Shown here piece after piece: positions 12,415 to 23,971 of a stretch of DNA of 64,000 nt (its first letter is position 1; each line of letters begins with the position of its first letter). Below the pieces are notes generated by a model. The model did no database searches, was not told the origin of the DNA, and saw only the letters and a program-made list of their open reading frames with translations. Source of the stretch: Trifolium pratense (taxonomy: Eukaryota; Streptophyta; Magnoliopsida; Fabales; Fabaceae); contig NC_060065.1 of NCBI RefSeq assembly GCF_020283565.1, positions 56,209,489 through 56,273,488 of the forward strand, written 5' to 3'. Both the position numbers and the translations under genes were made by a program.

Positions 12415-13515
12415 GGGTCTGTTTGGTTCAAAATAGGGGGAGGGGAGGTGAGGTATTTTTATAGAGGGGAGGGGAGGGAAGGGGAGGGGAGGGAAATTTT
12501 TTAATTACATATGTGTTTGGTTCAAAAGAGGGGAGAGGAGGGGAAGTGAGGTATTTTAATTAAATATATGTTTGGTTCACAAGGGGAGGGGAGGTATTTT
12601 AAAATCAATTTACTTTTTTACCCTTAAAATCTTATAACACTCATTTTTAAAACTAATATTTCTTTATTATTACATCAAAACAAATAACACATACTTTTCA
12701 AAGAAAAAAAATATCACATACACAAAACTCACTATCACACCAAGAAATTCACTACATAGACATTAAAACCAAAACTTTGATTCAATAAAACACGGAAGAA
12801 AATATTCAAACATATATAAACATATATATAATAAGATCAATATATATAATAAGATCAATATACAAACAAGTGAAAACGTAATCTGCACTGTAGGATCATA
12901 TATCTGCACTGTAGGATCAATATCAATATACATATATGTTCATAACGTTGTTCAAAAACAAACAAGTGAAAACGTTTATAATAAGAATTTGCAACACACG
13001 TATAAACATATATATAATAAGATCAATATACAAACAAGTGAAAACGTTGTTCAAAAACAAACAAGTGAAAACGTGATGAGCAGAGCAAGCAGTATAAAAA
13101 CAACACGTATAAAAATATGTTCAATAGTTAGAAAAAACATACACCGGGTACTAGCAAGCAGAGGTAATGAGGATGAGCAAGCAGCCGTAATGATGATCAA
13201 ATTGTGACATACAAGGAGTATAGGTAATACAGACAACAAAGACCTAATAATAAAAATGGTAATAAGGATAATATTGGAATTTTAAAATATATTGAGGATA
13301 ATTTTGTCAGTTTAATAAACTTTGAAAAAGCTTCCCTCCCCTCACCTCCAAATCCCTCCGATTTGGGGGGAAGCAAAAATTGAGTTTAGGAGGGATTTTG
13401 CTTACCTCCCCTCCCCTCCTATCCCCTCCTAAAAATTGAACCAAACACAAAAAAATTAAAATATTACCTCCCCTCCCCTCACTTCCCCTCCAAAACTCCC
13501 GAACCAAACAGACCC
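12415..13515. mobile_element. PIF/Harbinger (Tourist-like) element with G-rich ends, nested
   Basis: Terminal inverted repeats are GGGTCTGTTTGGTTC at the left and GAACCAAACAGACCC at the right, flanked by TAA on both sides (12412-12414 and 13516-13518), the target duplication of this superfamily. Both subterminal zones are built of repeats of TTTGGTTC followed by G-tracts such as GGGGAGGGGAGGG; the right end has the complement. The interior (12800-13080) is tandemly repetitive. No transposase frame is seen. It was inserted into CACTA element 1. Confidence 0.85.
12793..13080 (+). repeat. irregular tandem repeats inside the Harbinger element
   Basis: ACAAACAAGTGAAAACG occurs four times (near 12862, 12958, 13030 and 13059). 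ATATATAATAAGATCAATAT is repeated, and ATCTGCACTGTAGGATCA occurs twice in a row. The units are of mixed length with no unique spacers. Confidence 0.7.
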
Positions 13516-13727
13516 TAAGAGAAGAGATGACCAGATTGATTCGGAAGCAGAGCGGACGATGTGAAATGGAGGCGAGAAGAGTACCCTTCAGAAGAAAAAT
13601 TATAGGGTATTTTGGGATTGGCTCAATTAAAAAAAAAAATTAAAAATTATAGTGTTCAAAAACAATAACCCCATTTTTTTAATTTGTATAATTTTTATTT
13701 TACATAATATAAAGACTGATTTTATTT

Positions 13728-13756
13728 TTTATAATAATAATAATAATAATAATAAT
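13728..13756. repeat. TAA/AAT microsatellite
   Basis: About nine uninterrupted ATA/TAA units occur inside CACTA element 1, right of the nested Harbinger. Confidence 0.9.
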
Positions 13757-14356
13757 GTGATTTTATTTTATAGATAGATATTTTAATTTTCTGTATAACT
13801 CTAACTATATATTTTTTTTGAAACATGTATAACTCTAACTATTACTAATATTATATTATTATTTTTCTTTCAAAAATAAAATTAAATATTATAATATTAT
13901 ATTGAGAAAAAATCACACCAAAACTCGTGTATTATCTTTATATATAGTATAGATATAGGTAGTAAAAAAAAAGTATAGATATAGATATACTATTTAATAA
14001 CTTATTTTTTTATAATATTATTAAATTGATTATTATTTCCAATATTGAAGGGGTAAAAATAAATTACTAATTAAATTTTTTAACAACACTTTACAAGCGT
14101 AGCCTTTTGTTCAAAAAAGAGCAACTTTTGAAAATTGTCCCCAAATATAGCATAGGGGACATTTATACGCTATTGCCAGTGTATATATCAGGTTACAAGT
14201 GAAAATCGACCCCTATTATATTTTAGGGAACACTTTTGTGACGTTGCAAACAAATCCACGGCAACAATCATAAACCGTAGCCTATATCCAGTTTTAGGCA
14301 ACAATTTTCACTTGTTTCTTAAACAAGTGTTGCCAGAGGCTATAAATGCTGTAGTG

Positions 14357-14389
14357 TTTTTTTTTGGTACGTGAATTTTGTTAGTATTT
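14357..14389 (+). repeat. right copy of 33-bp direct repeat flanking CACTA element 1
   Basis: A T9 run, GGTAC, GTGAATTTTG and TTAGTATTT follow the right CACTA terminus directly, three mismatches from the left copy at 9997-10029. Confidence 0.75.
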
Positions 14390-14699
14390 ATTCTTAGTTA
14401 CAATATTACAAATTAAGTGTCGGCCTATTATTGTGCTGATTAACCAGTCAAAGCTGATAAATTTTGGCAACAAAGTTAAGCAATGATTTTTATGTTAAAG
14501 TGAAAATTATTTGAGAACCTTTGAAAGCAGCTATATAATATCTCAAGACCTTTCAAGATATTGAGAAAAATTACATTTAACATATATATGGTTGATACTT
14601 GGGTGTATACATCAACTTAACCCATATAAATAAAATGTTTAGGCTCAATTAAGTGGTTAATAAACTCATTCGGTTTTTGTAATCAAATCTTACAAGTTT

Positions 14700-14975
14700 G
14701 GTTCGGTATTCTTCAGTGGTGGAGTGTAGAGGTTGATGTCTCCTCGGGGTGTTTTAAAGTTTTTGAGGCTTTCTTGAACATGTGCATGAGTAGAAAAGAT
14801 AGATTGAAGTAGTTGTTAATTTGACAAACTATTGTGTGAAATATCTGGAAATCTCAAAATTACGTCTTTTTTCAGAAGGGATATTTTATGTCGAGTGTTG
14901 GATCGGTAGGATGAAACTTTTATCTTAGAAAACCGCGAGTTCCCCTGTTCCTTTTACGAGTGAACTATGTAGTTA
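14700..14975 (+). pseudogene. LINE C-terminal remnant with stops
   Basis: Forward translation contains IVWNIWKSQNYVFF, matching the AVVWxIWKxRNxxIF motif near the C-terminus of plant LINE polyproteins. It is followed after stops by a decayed version of the tail motif (ASSPVPFTSE-like). At least two in-frame stops and frame changes show it is dead. Confidence 0.5.
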
Positions 14976-15659
14976 AGACAAGATTCTTAATTAATAGCTG
15001 CACATGCAACATTTAATACTACTGGCCTCGTTTGCTTTATTTGTTGAGCCATCAAAGGACTATTATGATCAGAATCTTTTGTTTGTGTCCCAAATTATAG
15101 AGATATGAAAACAAGTACATGAAAGAATGCTATGTAATTCTTTGTCCTCTCATGATTCCAGTTTGGTTTTGGTATGTGTCATTTTCAGTCAAATGCTAGT
15201 TCTTTTGATTTCTCTGTTTCTTTTCCTTCATCTCTTGTTACCATCTTGAGAGAGTGGGGAATTCATCATACAAGGAAAAGAATCAAGATACATTGTACCT
15301 TGAGATACAATGAGAACCCAAATAAGGAAATAGCATCTTGCTCACCTAAACTTATCTTCAAATCTTTTGTGTGGTAAATAACGAGATGATTTGATTTTGG
15401 TTAATTCAAATGGAAAAATTATAATTCTCAAAGTTAAAATTGAAAGTCAACTTCCTAGAAATGATCAAGAGATAAGTCAATATAGAGATTTAAATAAGCA
15501 ACTTGTATTCTTTGCAACATATGTTTGATCTGACTCATTTTTTTTTATTTACAGTGAGATGAGAATCGAACCCAGGACCTATTATATTCTACCCAAACCC
15601 CTCACCACTAGATTATCCGACTCATTAATTATCGATATTTGAAAGGTTAAAAAAAAATA

Positions 15660-16035
15660 CTACACTTTAAGAAGTGTCACATCGGTTCGGCTGCGAGATG
15701 ACATGAATATATATTTATACAGTAGAGGCAATCCTCACCTTCTAAATCAGTTTTGTAGGTTGAGTTAGACTCAACTTTCAATTCTAAGATGTATCAAAGC
15801 ATCTTCACGATTCGCTAGACCGTTTGCTATCAGGTTTCTGATCGGGTAATCCACAATTTATATCCGCGCCTCAAGCCCAATAGCGCTGAACGCGAAGAGG
15901 TGTGCTAAGAAGTCTTATATTGATTGATGACCTGAATATATGCCTATAAAGTAGAGTCAATCATCATCTTTTAAGTCGGTTTGGTAAGGTTGAGTTAGAC
16001 ATATATAACTCTCAATTTTAAAAGATACTATATAA
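15660..16035 (+). mobile_element. TRIM-like miniature LTR retroelement, degenerate
   Basis: Two related segments of about 120 bases (near 15665-15785 and 15905-16030) share the pattern GAxxTGAATATAT, then GxCAATC-TCA, then GTTTTGTAGGTTGAGTTAGAC. Between them is a stretch of roughly 110 bases starting with TGTATCAAAGC, a decayed form of TGGTATCAGAGC, the primer-binding site for initiator tRNA-Met. There is no coding capacity. Better preserved binding-site sequence is in the relative at 60530-60770. Confidence 0.5.
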
Positions 16036-17221
16036 TAAAAGGCGTACAAAGGATATTCAAACTCGATATACGAAGAGTAAATGGAGATATAAGAAAGACT
16101 TGGTGGTTGATGTGGATGAATTAGAGAATGAAGTGATAAGAAGATTAGAAGTCCTATTCTTACATTTAGTAAAAACTATACTAACAATACTAATAACTAA
16201 CATTGACCGTTTCAAAATAATAAATTATACAAAGGGATAAAGAAAATGTGAATAATTAATCTTTGTATAGTTAAGCGTGCAAGAGAGATATTTGTTGTTA
16301 ATCGTAGTTCTACTATATTCGAAGAACTAATATCTACGATTAAGTGCAAAAGATGTTTGATGTATAGCAAAATATTAAATAAATTACCTCTATAGATTTA
16401 CATGGATCTCCCGTTGTAGTAGGAGCACACAATTTGCCGCATATCTCAGCCGTTGATTACATATCGAACAGTTCAAACTTAATATAATAAAATTAAGTAT
16501 AAAGCAATTTCAAATGTTAATCATTTATCAAACGATCCCAATCTATTATAGCAGGACACTATGAGAAATCCAAACCCATCAAATTCGTATATAGCTATCA
16601 ACCGATTTACACTATGAGAACTAAAAAATATTACATTGTTTATAAAGTAAAATCGACAAGACTTCAATTACCCTACAAAAAAAGGGATATCCAAGAAAAT
16701 ACTAATGGTCCTTGTATAAGGCCCCACTGCCCTTATCCTACTTGGTCTTCCTTCTATTCATGGCAATCCTCATGAAGGGAAGGTTTCACACATACTCCAA
16801 ATTGAAGAATCTCACACTCACTTTTATTACTTTCTTTCACTCCCATCAAAATGACATTCAAATTTTAATTTTTTTAGAACTTTAGGTGGCATCCTGATTT
16901 CTTGCCATTGTTAGCGCATATGCTTACGTGGGAAGGGAAGCCCTATGAAACTGAATGGCACCGTAGGCCATATGCATGCAGGTAAAGAGAGAAAAGTCAA
17001 ACTTTTGATGTAGTAGTAATTGAAGATACTCTCTAAAGCCTTATCAATATAATACTAAAACTATAATGTGTATATTCACCACACAAAAAAAAAAAAAAAT
17101 TAACTATAATGTTTATAGTTTTGAAATTGGCTTGTTAAAAAAAAAAGTTTTGAAATTGACGTATGAACCATTTTTACGACATTACATATATAAATTAACC
17201 TACTTATGTGTATTGTTTTTT

Positions 17222-17343
17222 CAAGTAGCCTAGTAATTAGAAGTTCTACCTATAAAGTTGATAAGTGAGATGATCGGGGTTCGAACTTCACCTTCTACAT
17301 ATATAATGCAATGTCTCTACCAATTGAGATCAGTTCACGGGCA
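17222..17343 (-). repeat. tRNA-derived SINE (family A)
   Basis: Minus strand: GTGAACTGATCTCAATTGGT and AGAGACATTGCATTATATAT, then GAAGTTCGAACCCCGATC and CTCACTTATC. The order and spacing equal the copy at 8792-8926. Confidence 0.7.
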
Positions 17344-17447
17344 AACACAACATTTAATAATTCTTAACGAGTTTTATGAAGAACAAATATTTTAATAAAT
17401 AACAATCGTCCTTTCTGCAAAAGCACGAGTGACTGGAACTGGACCAT

Positions 17448-20400
17448 CACTACAACAAATTAAGGCCTTTAATAGCGCTTTTATTAGCTTTTAATAGCGC
17501 TTTAAAGCGCTATTACTGATACCGCTATTATAAGTTCGGTGCCTACAATAGCGTTTTATAAGCGCTATCAAATGTCCACTTTTAATAGCGCTTCTTGCAA
17601 AAACCGCTATCGTATGTAAGTTGGCGCCATCTGCTAGGACTTTGGAAGCGAGTTTTAATAGCGTTTTATTCTAAAAGCGATATTATATGTCAGTTATTTA
17701 ATAGCGCCCGTGTGTAAAGCGCTATTATAGTCCTTCCAGCAAACAACTTTTAATAGCGCCCGTGTGTAAAAGGGCTATTATAAGTCCTTTTTCAAATTAA
17801 AAAAAAAAAAATCATTTTTTGTCTAAATTTTGTAATATACTGTACTTTGATAACCAAAAAAAAAAAAACTAAACAAATTTTATTAATCAACAACACATAA
17901 AAAATAAGGGACGTGCACTACAACATAACTAAGTATGGGATATAAAATAATCCAACAACAAAATACAACTCAAAATTTCAAACTTAATCAATCCTTTGCT
18001 TATAGCATGTATGAATGACACCACTCAGTTTCTAAATCGTTGATCTTTAGTACAAGAGAAAAGCCTTAGTTTAGCTCATGTGATGCCTGAGTACTAATGC
18101 TTAGAGGCATATGCAATTACACATAATCAACAGAGTCACCTAAAATGTCTACAGATGAGTGCAACGTGGACCATTTCTTCCCATTTAACAAAGTCACTTT
18201 GTCATTAGATCTTTTTCGACTATTTGATTTAATCTTTCCTCTGGATGTAGAGCTTCTTAACCTGAAAGTTATTCATAGTATACAAGATACAAGAACGAAT
18301 TTAAATTCAATGACTCCCTAGGGGTTACAATTGAAGAAAAATCATTGGCTCATAATGTGCTAAAGCACGAAATGTAAACAAATTTGACATACCTCTAGAA
18401 AATTGTCATTGAACTACCCATACAGAATTACGTCAAATGTCATTTGACCTTCACCACATCAAGCTAATTCTTTGAAAGCTATAAGACAAGCTTGTAACTC
18501 TTTAAAAAATTTACTGCCAAAGAACCAGAAAATCCATCACTTAGTGTTCAAACTTGAATGAAACATAACAAATAACACTAACAAGAAAATAAGCTACTCA
18601 CAAGTCATGTCTTTGGGAGTAATATTGAGAAGTTTCACAATTAAAAAGAAGCATGATAAACTTTAATACCGGGAGACACCAACCAAAAATATAAGTTCTC
18701 AATGACCTTGCCAAGTGAATGCTCTAATAGGCTGACAAGAAAATCAAGAAGCCAGCTCAAAACCAGAAATATAGGAGAAATTGTCAAACTAGATAAACTA
18801 CAAGCTTTATTATGATATCATTGCAATGACTTATTGGTTCGAATGAAGCACCTTCGACGGTGGCTGGGCATATCAGAACTGTTGCTGAGTAGATATTGAT
18901 GTCATTTTGAATCCACAACCCTCAAATGCAGGGCTTAATCATAACAAGACTTTCAAATGTCTTGAAACAAAGACTACAATGAACATGAATGAGAACATGA
19001 AGTTATTACTATTATCATGAAATTACTTATGTGATATGAATATAACAGGTCCTATCGAAGCATTTGACAATTAAAGAAAAACTTGTGAGCGTTTAGGATG
19101 TGCCAAATATATTCAAGACATAAGATACAGCCCTCGGTCTCTGCTATAAGACAATACGTGAAAACTTTGATTGCTTTTGTATCTCTTGTTTATTGTTTTT
19201 CTCACAATGAACATGGTTATGTTCTGAGACTTATCTTAATTTACTAAAAACAAAACATCCAGCATAAGTGAGTGATACTTTGTTTCCATGACTAAAGAAG
19301 TCCAACATTAGAGAGCATACCTTGACTAAAGAGTTCTTTGAATATAATAATAACCCTGAAGTAAAAGACTAGCTATGTGGATATTAAAAGAGAAATCATC
19401 ATTTCTAACACAAATTGAATCACTGATGTACATTAAAAAAAGGCTCAAAATACACAGGGTTATCTAAAGCCCCTGCATACATTTGGTCGAAAAGAAAACT
19501 TGAAATATAGGTAACATTCAGTATATAGTAACTTAAATAGATGAGTGGAGTAAAGAAAACTTGAAAGAGCAGGCATTCCAAAAACAAATCAGCAGATACT
19601 CACAATAGGATGGGCAAGTAGCTCTCTAAAATTGTAGTTGTAGATGTTTTCTCCCAGCAGGGCAGAAAGAGACAAGTGATGAAATGCCAAATCCTAACAG
19701 TTCACAAAAAAAGGTGCATTCAATAATATCATATATGCAGATATATAGAAAATATATCATAGACTACTATGAACTATCCTGTAACCTCTAAAGAGGAAGA
19801 CCATTTGTTGCCCTAATTGAGAAAGGAATTGCCTTAGCTACAATATTTTCCTTAATTATGGGGAGTAATTAGTAAAGACAAAATGATTGTAGGATCTACA
19901 ACTAATTGCAAATATAACAAAAAGGCTATATGAATATATATCATGTCATGCAAATCTACTATATCCATTGTTACCTTGTTTAATACAAGATTGAGGCAGT
20001 TCTTTGCTGCATCAACACTTATATTATTTGACAGAGATGTTCAAAATACACTCAACACAAAAGCAACTAATTAAATTGTTGGAAAATCACTCTATCAATG
20101 AATTACCTTCAATTCTACAAAGAGCAAAAAAAGATGGTGAATTAGAGCAAAAGGAGGAAGAAGAATAATATCCAATTTCAAGGAACAAAAAAAATACAGC
20201 TAGCTAGCTGTATTTTTCATTTCTTTACTACAATTATATAACCAACACACTTATTTTCAGATTATTCTTTATTAATAAACCAAATATTAAGATTAGTTAC
20301 ACAACATACCTTTGGCAAAATGAGTTGCAACCCTTCTATCTTGTTGATTTGCTTTCACAAGAGACACACCACACAAATCTACAAAACATTGTTAAAGCAA

Positions 20401-21825
20401 ATGAACTTAAAATTAGAAAAAATATAAACATTGCGAGCGAGACTGTGAGGAGAGCTAAATAGAGATGAGAGTGATATTGTGTGAGACTATGAATGAATGA
20501 AAATGTGAGCATAATGGTGACGCAATTGCGGGTAGACGCGAGGCAGAAGATGTCATAAACTAAATAAATACTCTAGAAATAAATTAAGTGGTCATTCCAT
20601 GGCATATAAGTTTTCCTTTTCAGCCGTTGATAAGTTGTAAGTAACCATTTCTAACATAACTAGGCACAAGAAAACAGTATCATACTTTCATAACATTTAT
20701 AATAATAAAATCTAAAAGATACATGTTAACTAATCAGGGAAGTAGAAACAGCAGAATATCGTAAGCTATATTGCTCATAATTGAAACAAAAACACTTGAT
20801 TATCATTCACATGTTAACTTGAGCATTGGTTTTAAGAGTGAGATTATCATTCACGTCACACTTGATTCTTGCAGTTACCCTTCCATATCAATCAATGTTC
20901 TCCAAATTAACACCAAATGCAAAAAAAAACATCACCATAGTTATGAATTCAATGTAATATTATACAGTATAATTAATAAAAACAACTTACTAAAGACGGA
21001 ATGTCAAATTATGTTACACAGATACCTAGAGACGGGTTCTAACGAGACGTGATTCAATTGCGGTGAATGATGGAAAACGATGAAGAGTTTCTGGGTTCAA
21101 TGACCTCTGGAACGATGGACGGTGGTGATTCTATGTTCAACGACCTCTGGAACCATGGACGGTGGTTTATGATGGGGAAGATGTTTTAGGGTTTCAACGA
21201 GTTCTGGTTTCAACAAGTCTTAAGATTTTGGGGTTTAGGATTTCAACGAGTTCGTGAGTATGGTTGAGTGACGAGGAAAGAGAAGAGTGAGGTTTTTTGG
21301 GTTCAATCGATTCAGGAGAGCGATGGAGAATGAGTGAAAAACGATGGAGGATTTCTAGTTTCAATTGATTGAGTAGTGAGAAATTCTGGATTCAATCGGC
21401 TAGATGAGAAGAAGAGGGTTCCTGGTTGTGGAAGAAATTTTGATTGAGTGATGAAAAGGGTTCTGGGTGAGGTTGAAGAAACTGAGTGAAGAAGGAGAAA
21501 AAGGTTCGCGAAAAATAAAAGAAGGTTATGGTTTGCCTAATTATTTTATTTAAACTAGAAAGACGTATAATAGCGTTTTCAAACAAAGCGCTAACATAGG
21601 GGTACAATTATAATAGCGTTTTAAAAGAAAGTGCTATTATAGACTCCGAATATTTTGGTTGATAACATATAACAACGCTTTTATGGAAAGCGCTTTTGTA
21701 AGGGTCACCTATAATAGCGCCCGACGAGAAACCGCTATTGTATGTATCCCTGTGCAATTTTTAATACCGTTTTTTCAAAAAGCGCTATTAAATAGGCGCT
21801 ATTATAAAGCAAAATTGTAGTAGTG
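17448..21825. mobile_element. non-autonomous CACTA element 2 with TAATAGCGCTTTT arrays
   Basis: The left end is CACTACAACAAATT and the right end, reversed, is CACTACTACAATTTTG. The 3-bp target duplication CAT is perfect (17445-17447 and 21826-21828). Each end carries about 300 bases packed with TTTAATAGCGCTTTT-like units in both orientations, many forming AGCGCT palindromes, as expected of transposase-binding subterminal repeats. No full transposase is visible. A possible terminal exon lies at 18117-18261. The sequences at the two ends differ from CACTA element 1, so these are separate families of similar size (4378 and 4326 bp). Confidence 0.9.
18117..18261 (-). pseudogene. possible last exon of a CACTA-borne or captured gene
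   Basis: After an acceptor-like CTTTCAG, a 47-codon frame runs on the minus strand to a stop. It begins LRSSTSRGKIKSNSRKRSND, is basic and Ser-rich at first, and ends GDSVDYV. I cannot place it in a family with certainty. It might be the C-terminus of an En/Spm-associated protein or a captured host exon. No upstream exons were joined, so treat it as a fragment. Confidence 0.3.
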
Positions 21826-22429
21826 CATATATATGTTACATGATAATATGAATTATTCCTTTTAATTAAATAAATATAAATATTACCACTATTAATTATT
21901 AAATTTGAACCACGTGATTTTTCTCATTAAATATATTTTTGTTGCTTAAGTGGCGATAAGAAATGTCTTTAATAAAGCTTACTCGTCTCAAATCTTGAAT
22001 TGACGTTTTTTTGCATTCTTTGTGTGTTGATGGTACATAATAATAGACAATAGAATATGCATGGGTACAAAAGCATGCATGATTGAGGCAGAAAAAAACG
22101 TGGTTTTTATTTTGGTCCACAGCTATTCATGATCATATTCATAGATGATAGATAGATCTTGAGTGTATATTTGGCTCAATTTTTTTGGATGAGCCCAAAA
22201 TTTATTTCTAAAAGTGTGGATATAATTTTAACATGTAGATGCTATATTTACAAAAAAAAAAAAATGAATTTTGCCTCTAAAGTTGATGATTCTAACTTGA
22301 AGTTAAAATTTGAAATTTTTACCTCTTTTTTTATAAGGATTTATTATTTGTTTTTAATATTAAATATGTTCAACACACTTTTTACATGTTTATTTAAAAA
22401 AACAAAAAACTCACTTTTAAATGTAATAG

Positions 22430-22745
22430 GGTTATTCATGGTTTAGTTTGGGAAGAAAATTAAACTGAACTGTTGTTACAAGTTAAGAAAAATTAAACTG
22501 AACCATTAATAATTTTTGCCAAACCGAACTGTTATAGAGGTTCGATGTACCTATTATGTGGTTTTGAACTAAAACTATCTTTAAAAAAATAAAATCAAAA
22601 TATACAATTTTCGGAACTAAAATGCTTTTTTGGAACCAAATTGTTATTACTAACCGATAATTAGGACGATTGAAAAAAATTTAAAAATCAAACAAATCGA
22701 ATATTAGGAATACTTTTTGAAGTTCAGTTCGGATTTTTTTTACCA
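22430..22745. repeat. possible degenerate hAT-like MITE
   Basis: GGTTTAGTTTGGGAAGAAAA at the left and a complementary TTGAAGTTCAGTTCGGATTTTT at the right, with repeated AAACTGAAC and CCAAACCGAAC inside, resemble a common plant MITE design built on GGTTCGGTT. The termini are too decayed to show a target duplication. Confidence 0.3.
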
Positions 22746-22973
22746 AACACATTTCAAATAAAAATTATTTTATATCTCATTTTAGCCGTAATCAAATTTA
22801 TTTTGTTACGTAATGGACTTTGAAAAATTCTTTTTAGACCACTCAATATGCTATATGGTCCCTCAACATATTTTGAAAATTTAAAGAGCCTTAGAACATA
22901 TTTGGGAGGCCTAAAGAGAATTTCTCGTGGGCTTTTAGCCTTATTAAAAAGCCCAATACCAGTACATAAGTTT

Positions 22974-23210
22974 GAAAATTTCTCATCCCACCCCTTGTTT
23001 TTTCATTTTTGCCCTTAGTCAAAAAATTTGGAACGTGTTTTCCAAATTTTTTTTGCCTTTAAAAACAACTTCGGAATGTGTTTTCCGAATTTTTTTCCAA
23101 ATTTGAACTAAAAAAATTTGGAAAACACGTTCCGAATTTTTTGACCAAGAGCAAAAATAGAATTTCCAAGAGGTGGGTGAGAAAGTGGGTAGGTGCGATG
23201 AGAAATTTTC
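22974..23210. mobile_element. foldback MITE with internal mini-hairpins (copy 1)
   Basis: The ends are GAAAATTTCTCATCCCACC and, reversed, GGAAAATTTCTCATCGCACC. The interior has three consecutive short imperfect palindromes of the form TTCGGAAxGTGTTTTCCGAA. Copy 2, at 33591-33838, has the same layout with a different hairpin core. Confidence 0.6.
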
Positions 23211-23482
23211 CATAAGTTTCACTTCACCACCTAGTTAAACAAGGAGAAAGTGGTGTATGTGGGATATTCAACAATCTTTTCCCCAAAAAATTAAGCATAC
23301 AACTTAAATTATGGCGTTATAGTCTAATTCAAAATGTATGAGCTACCATATTATCCACAAACAAAGATCCTTAGCATGGAGTGATTGTTAGGATTAATTC
23401 ATGTCACACATTCATTATAGATAAGACTCTAAAATACTTCATATCACACACCAATTATAATTGAAAGCTATTAAATAAATTC

Positions 23483-23578
23483 ACACATAAGTGAAGGAAT
23501 TGGGGTTCGATCTCCAATTCATAGCGTCCAATCTAACAATTTTGACATTTTTACCAATTGTGTTGAGCTAGGACGTGT
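23483..23578 (-). repeat. tRNA-derived SINE (family A), diverged
   Basis: Minus strand: TAGCTCAACACAATTGGTAA, a spacer, then GAGATCGAACCCCAATTCC and TTCACTTATGTG. Box A and box B spacing agree with the family. Confidence 0.5.
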
Positions 23579-23971
23579 CAACATTTAGCATATGTTTTTA
23601 CTTAATATATCGGATATAATAGAACAATAGAGTACCCAATATCTTCTTGTTCAAAATTTAAACATAGTTCAAACATAATGTCAAAATTAATCAAAAGCTA
23701 CTATGTATATATTAGAGTAAAACACACTGTAAATTGATGTAGTGCAATAGTTTGCTATTTCATTTCTCACTTGTTGTCAACACAAAATTAAAACTCACAT
23801 AAAAGACTATTTCATCTACAATATAAATTAGCCACTTTCCCAAATGCGTCGAATTTGTGACTGCAGAAAAACCAAGCCCGTTCATCTCGCTGTGTCAAGA
23901 TGACAATGGACAACAAGTTGTTGAACTCATTGAAAGTAGACACATCAAACTGCAACTGTTAGACAAATTCT

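Larger units (their letters stand above)
10031..14356. mobile_element. non-autonomous CACTA (En/Spm-type) element 1
   Basis: The left end reads CACTACAACATTTAT. The right end, reverse-complemented, reads CACTACAGCATTTAT, a 14/15 terminal inverted repeat with the diagnostic CACTA start. The outer roughly 300 bases of each end hold scattered short copies of GTTGCC and its complement, the subterminal repeats expected of this superfamily. No transposase-like frame is visible in 4.3 kb, so it would move only with help from elsewhere. A PIF/Harbinger element is nested at 12415-13515. The immediate flanks are T-runs, so a 3-bp TTT duplication is compatible, but a longer direct repeat is also present. 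Confidence 0.85.
14390..17447. other. intergenic between the two CACTA elements
   Basis: No host gene seen. It holds a LINE C-terminal relic (14700-14975), a SINE-like segment with box B GGTTCGATTC on the minus strand (15549-15625), a TRIM-like element (15660-16035) and a minus-strand SINE (17222-17343). The remainder is anonymous AT-rich DNA. Confidence 0.55.
21829..23971. other. intergenic, repeat-derived
   Basis: No host gene. It contains a TTCGG/AAACCG-rich element-like patch (about 22430-22745), a 237-bp foldback MITE (22974-23210) and a minus-strand SINE (23483-23578), then runs into the 3' side of the IQD gene. Confidence 0.55.

Noticed and set aside
12793..13080. CRISPR-like spaced repeats
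   Set aside because: Plant nuclear DNA; repeat units vary in length, no uniform spacers, and they lie inside a DNA transposon.
13307..13507. Gly/Arg-rich minus-strand frame
   Set aside because: It translates the G-rich subterminal repeats of the Harbinger element.
23019..23222. 67-codon minus-strand frame
   Set aside because: It is a translation of the mini-hairpin MITE; the repeated motifs come from its palindromes.
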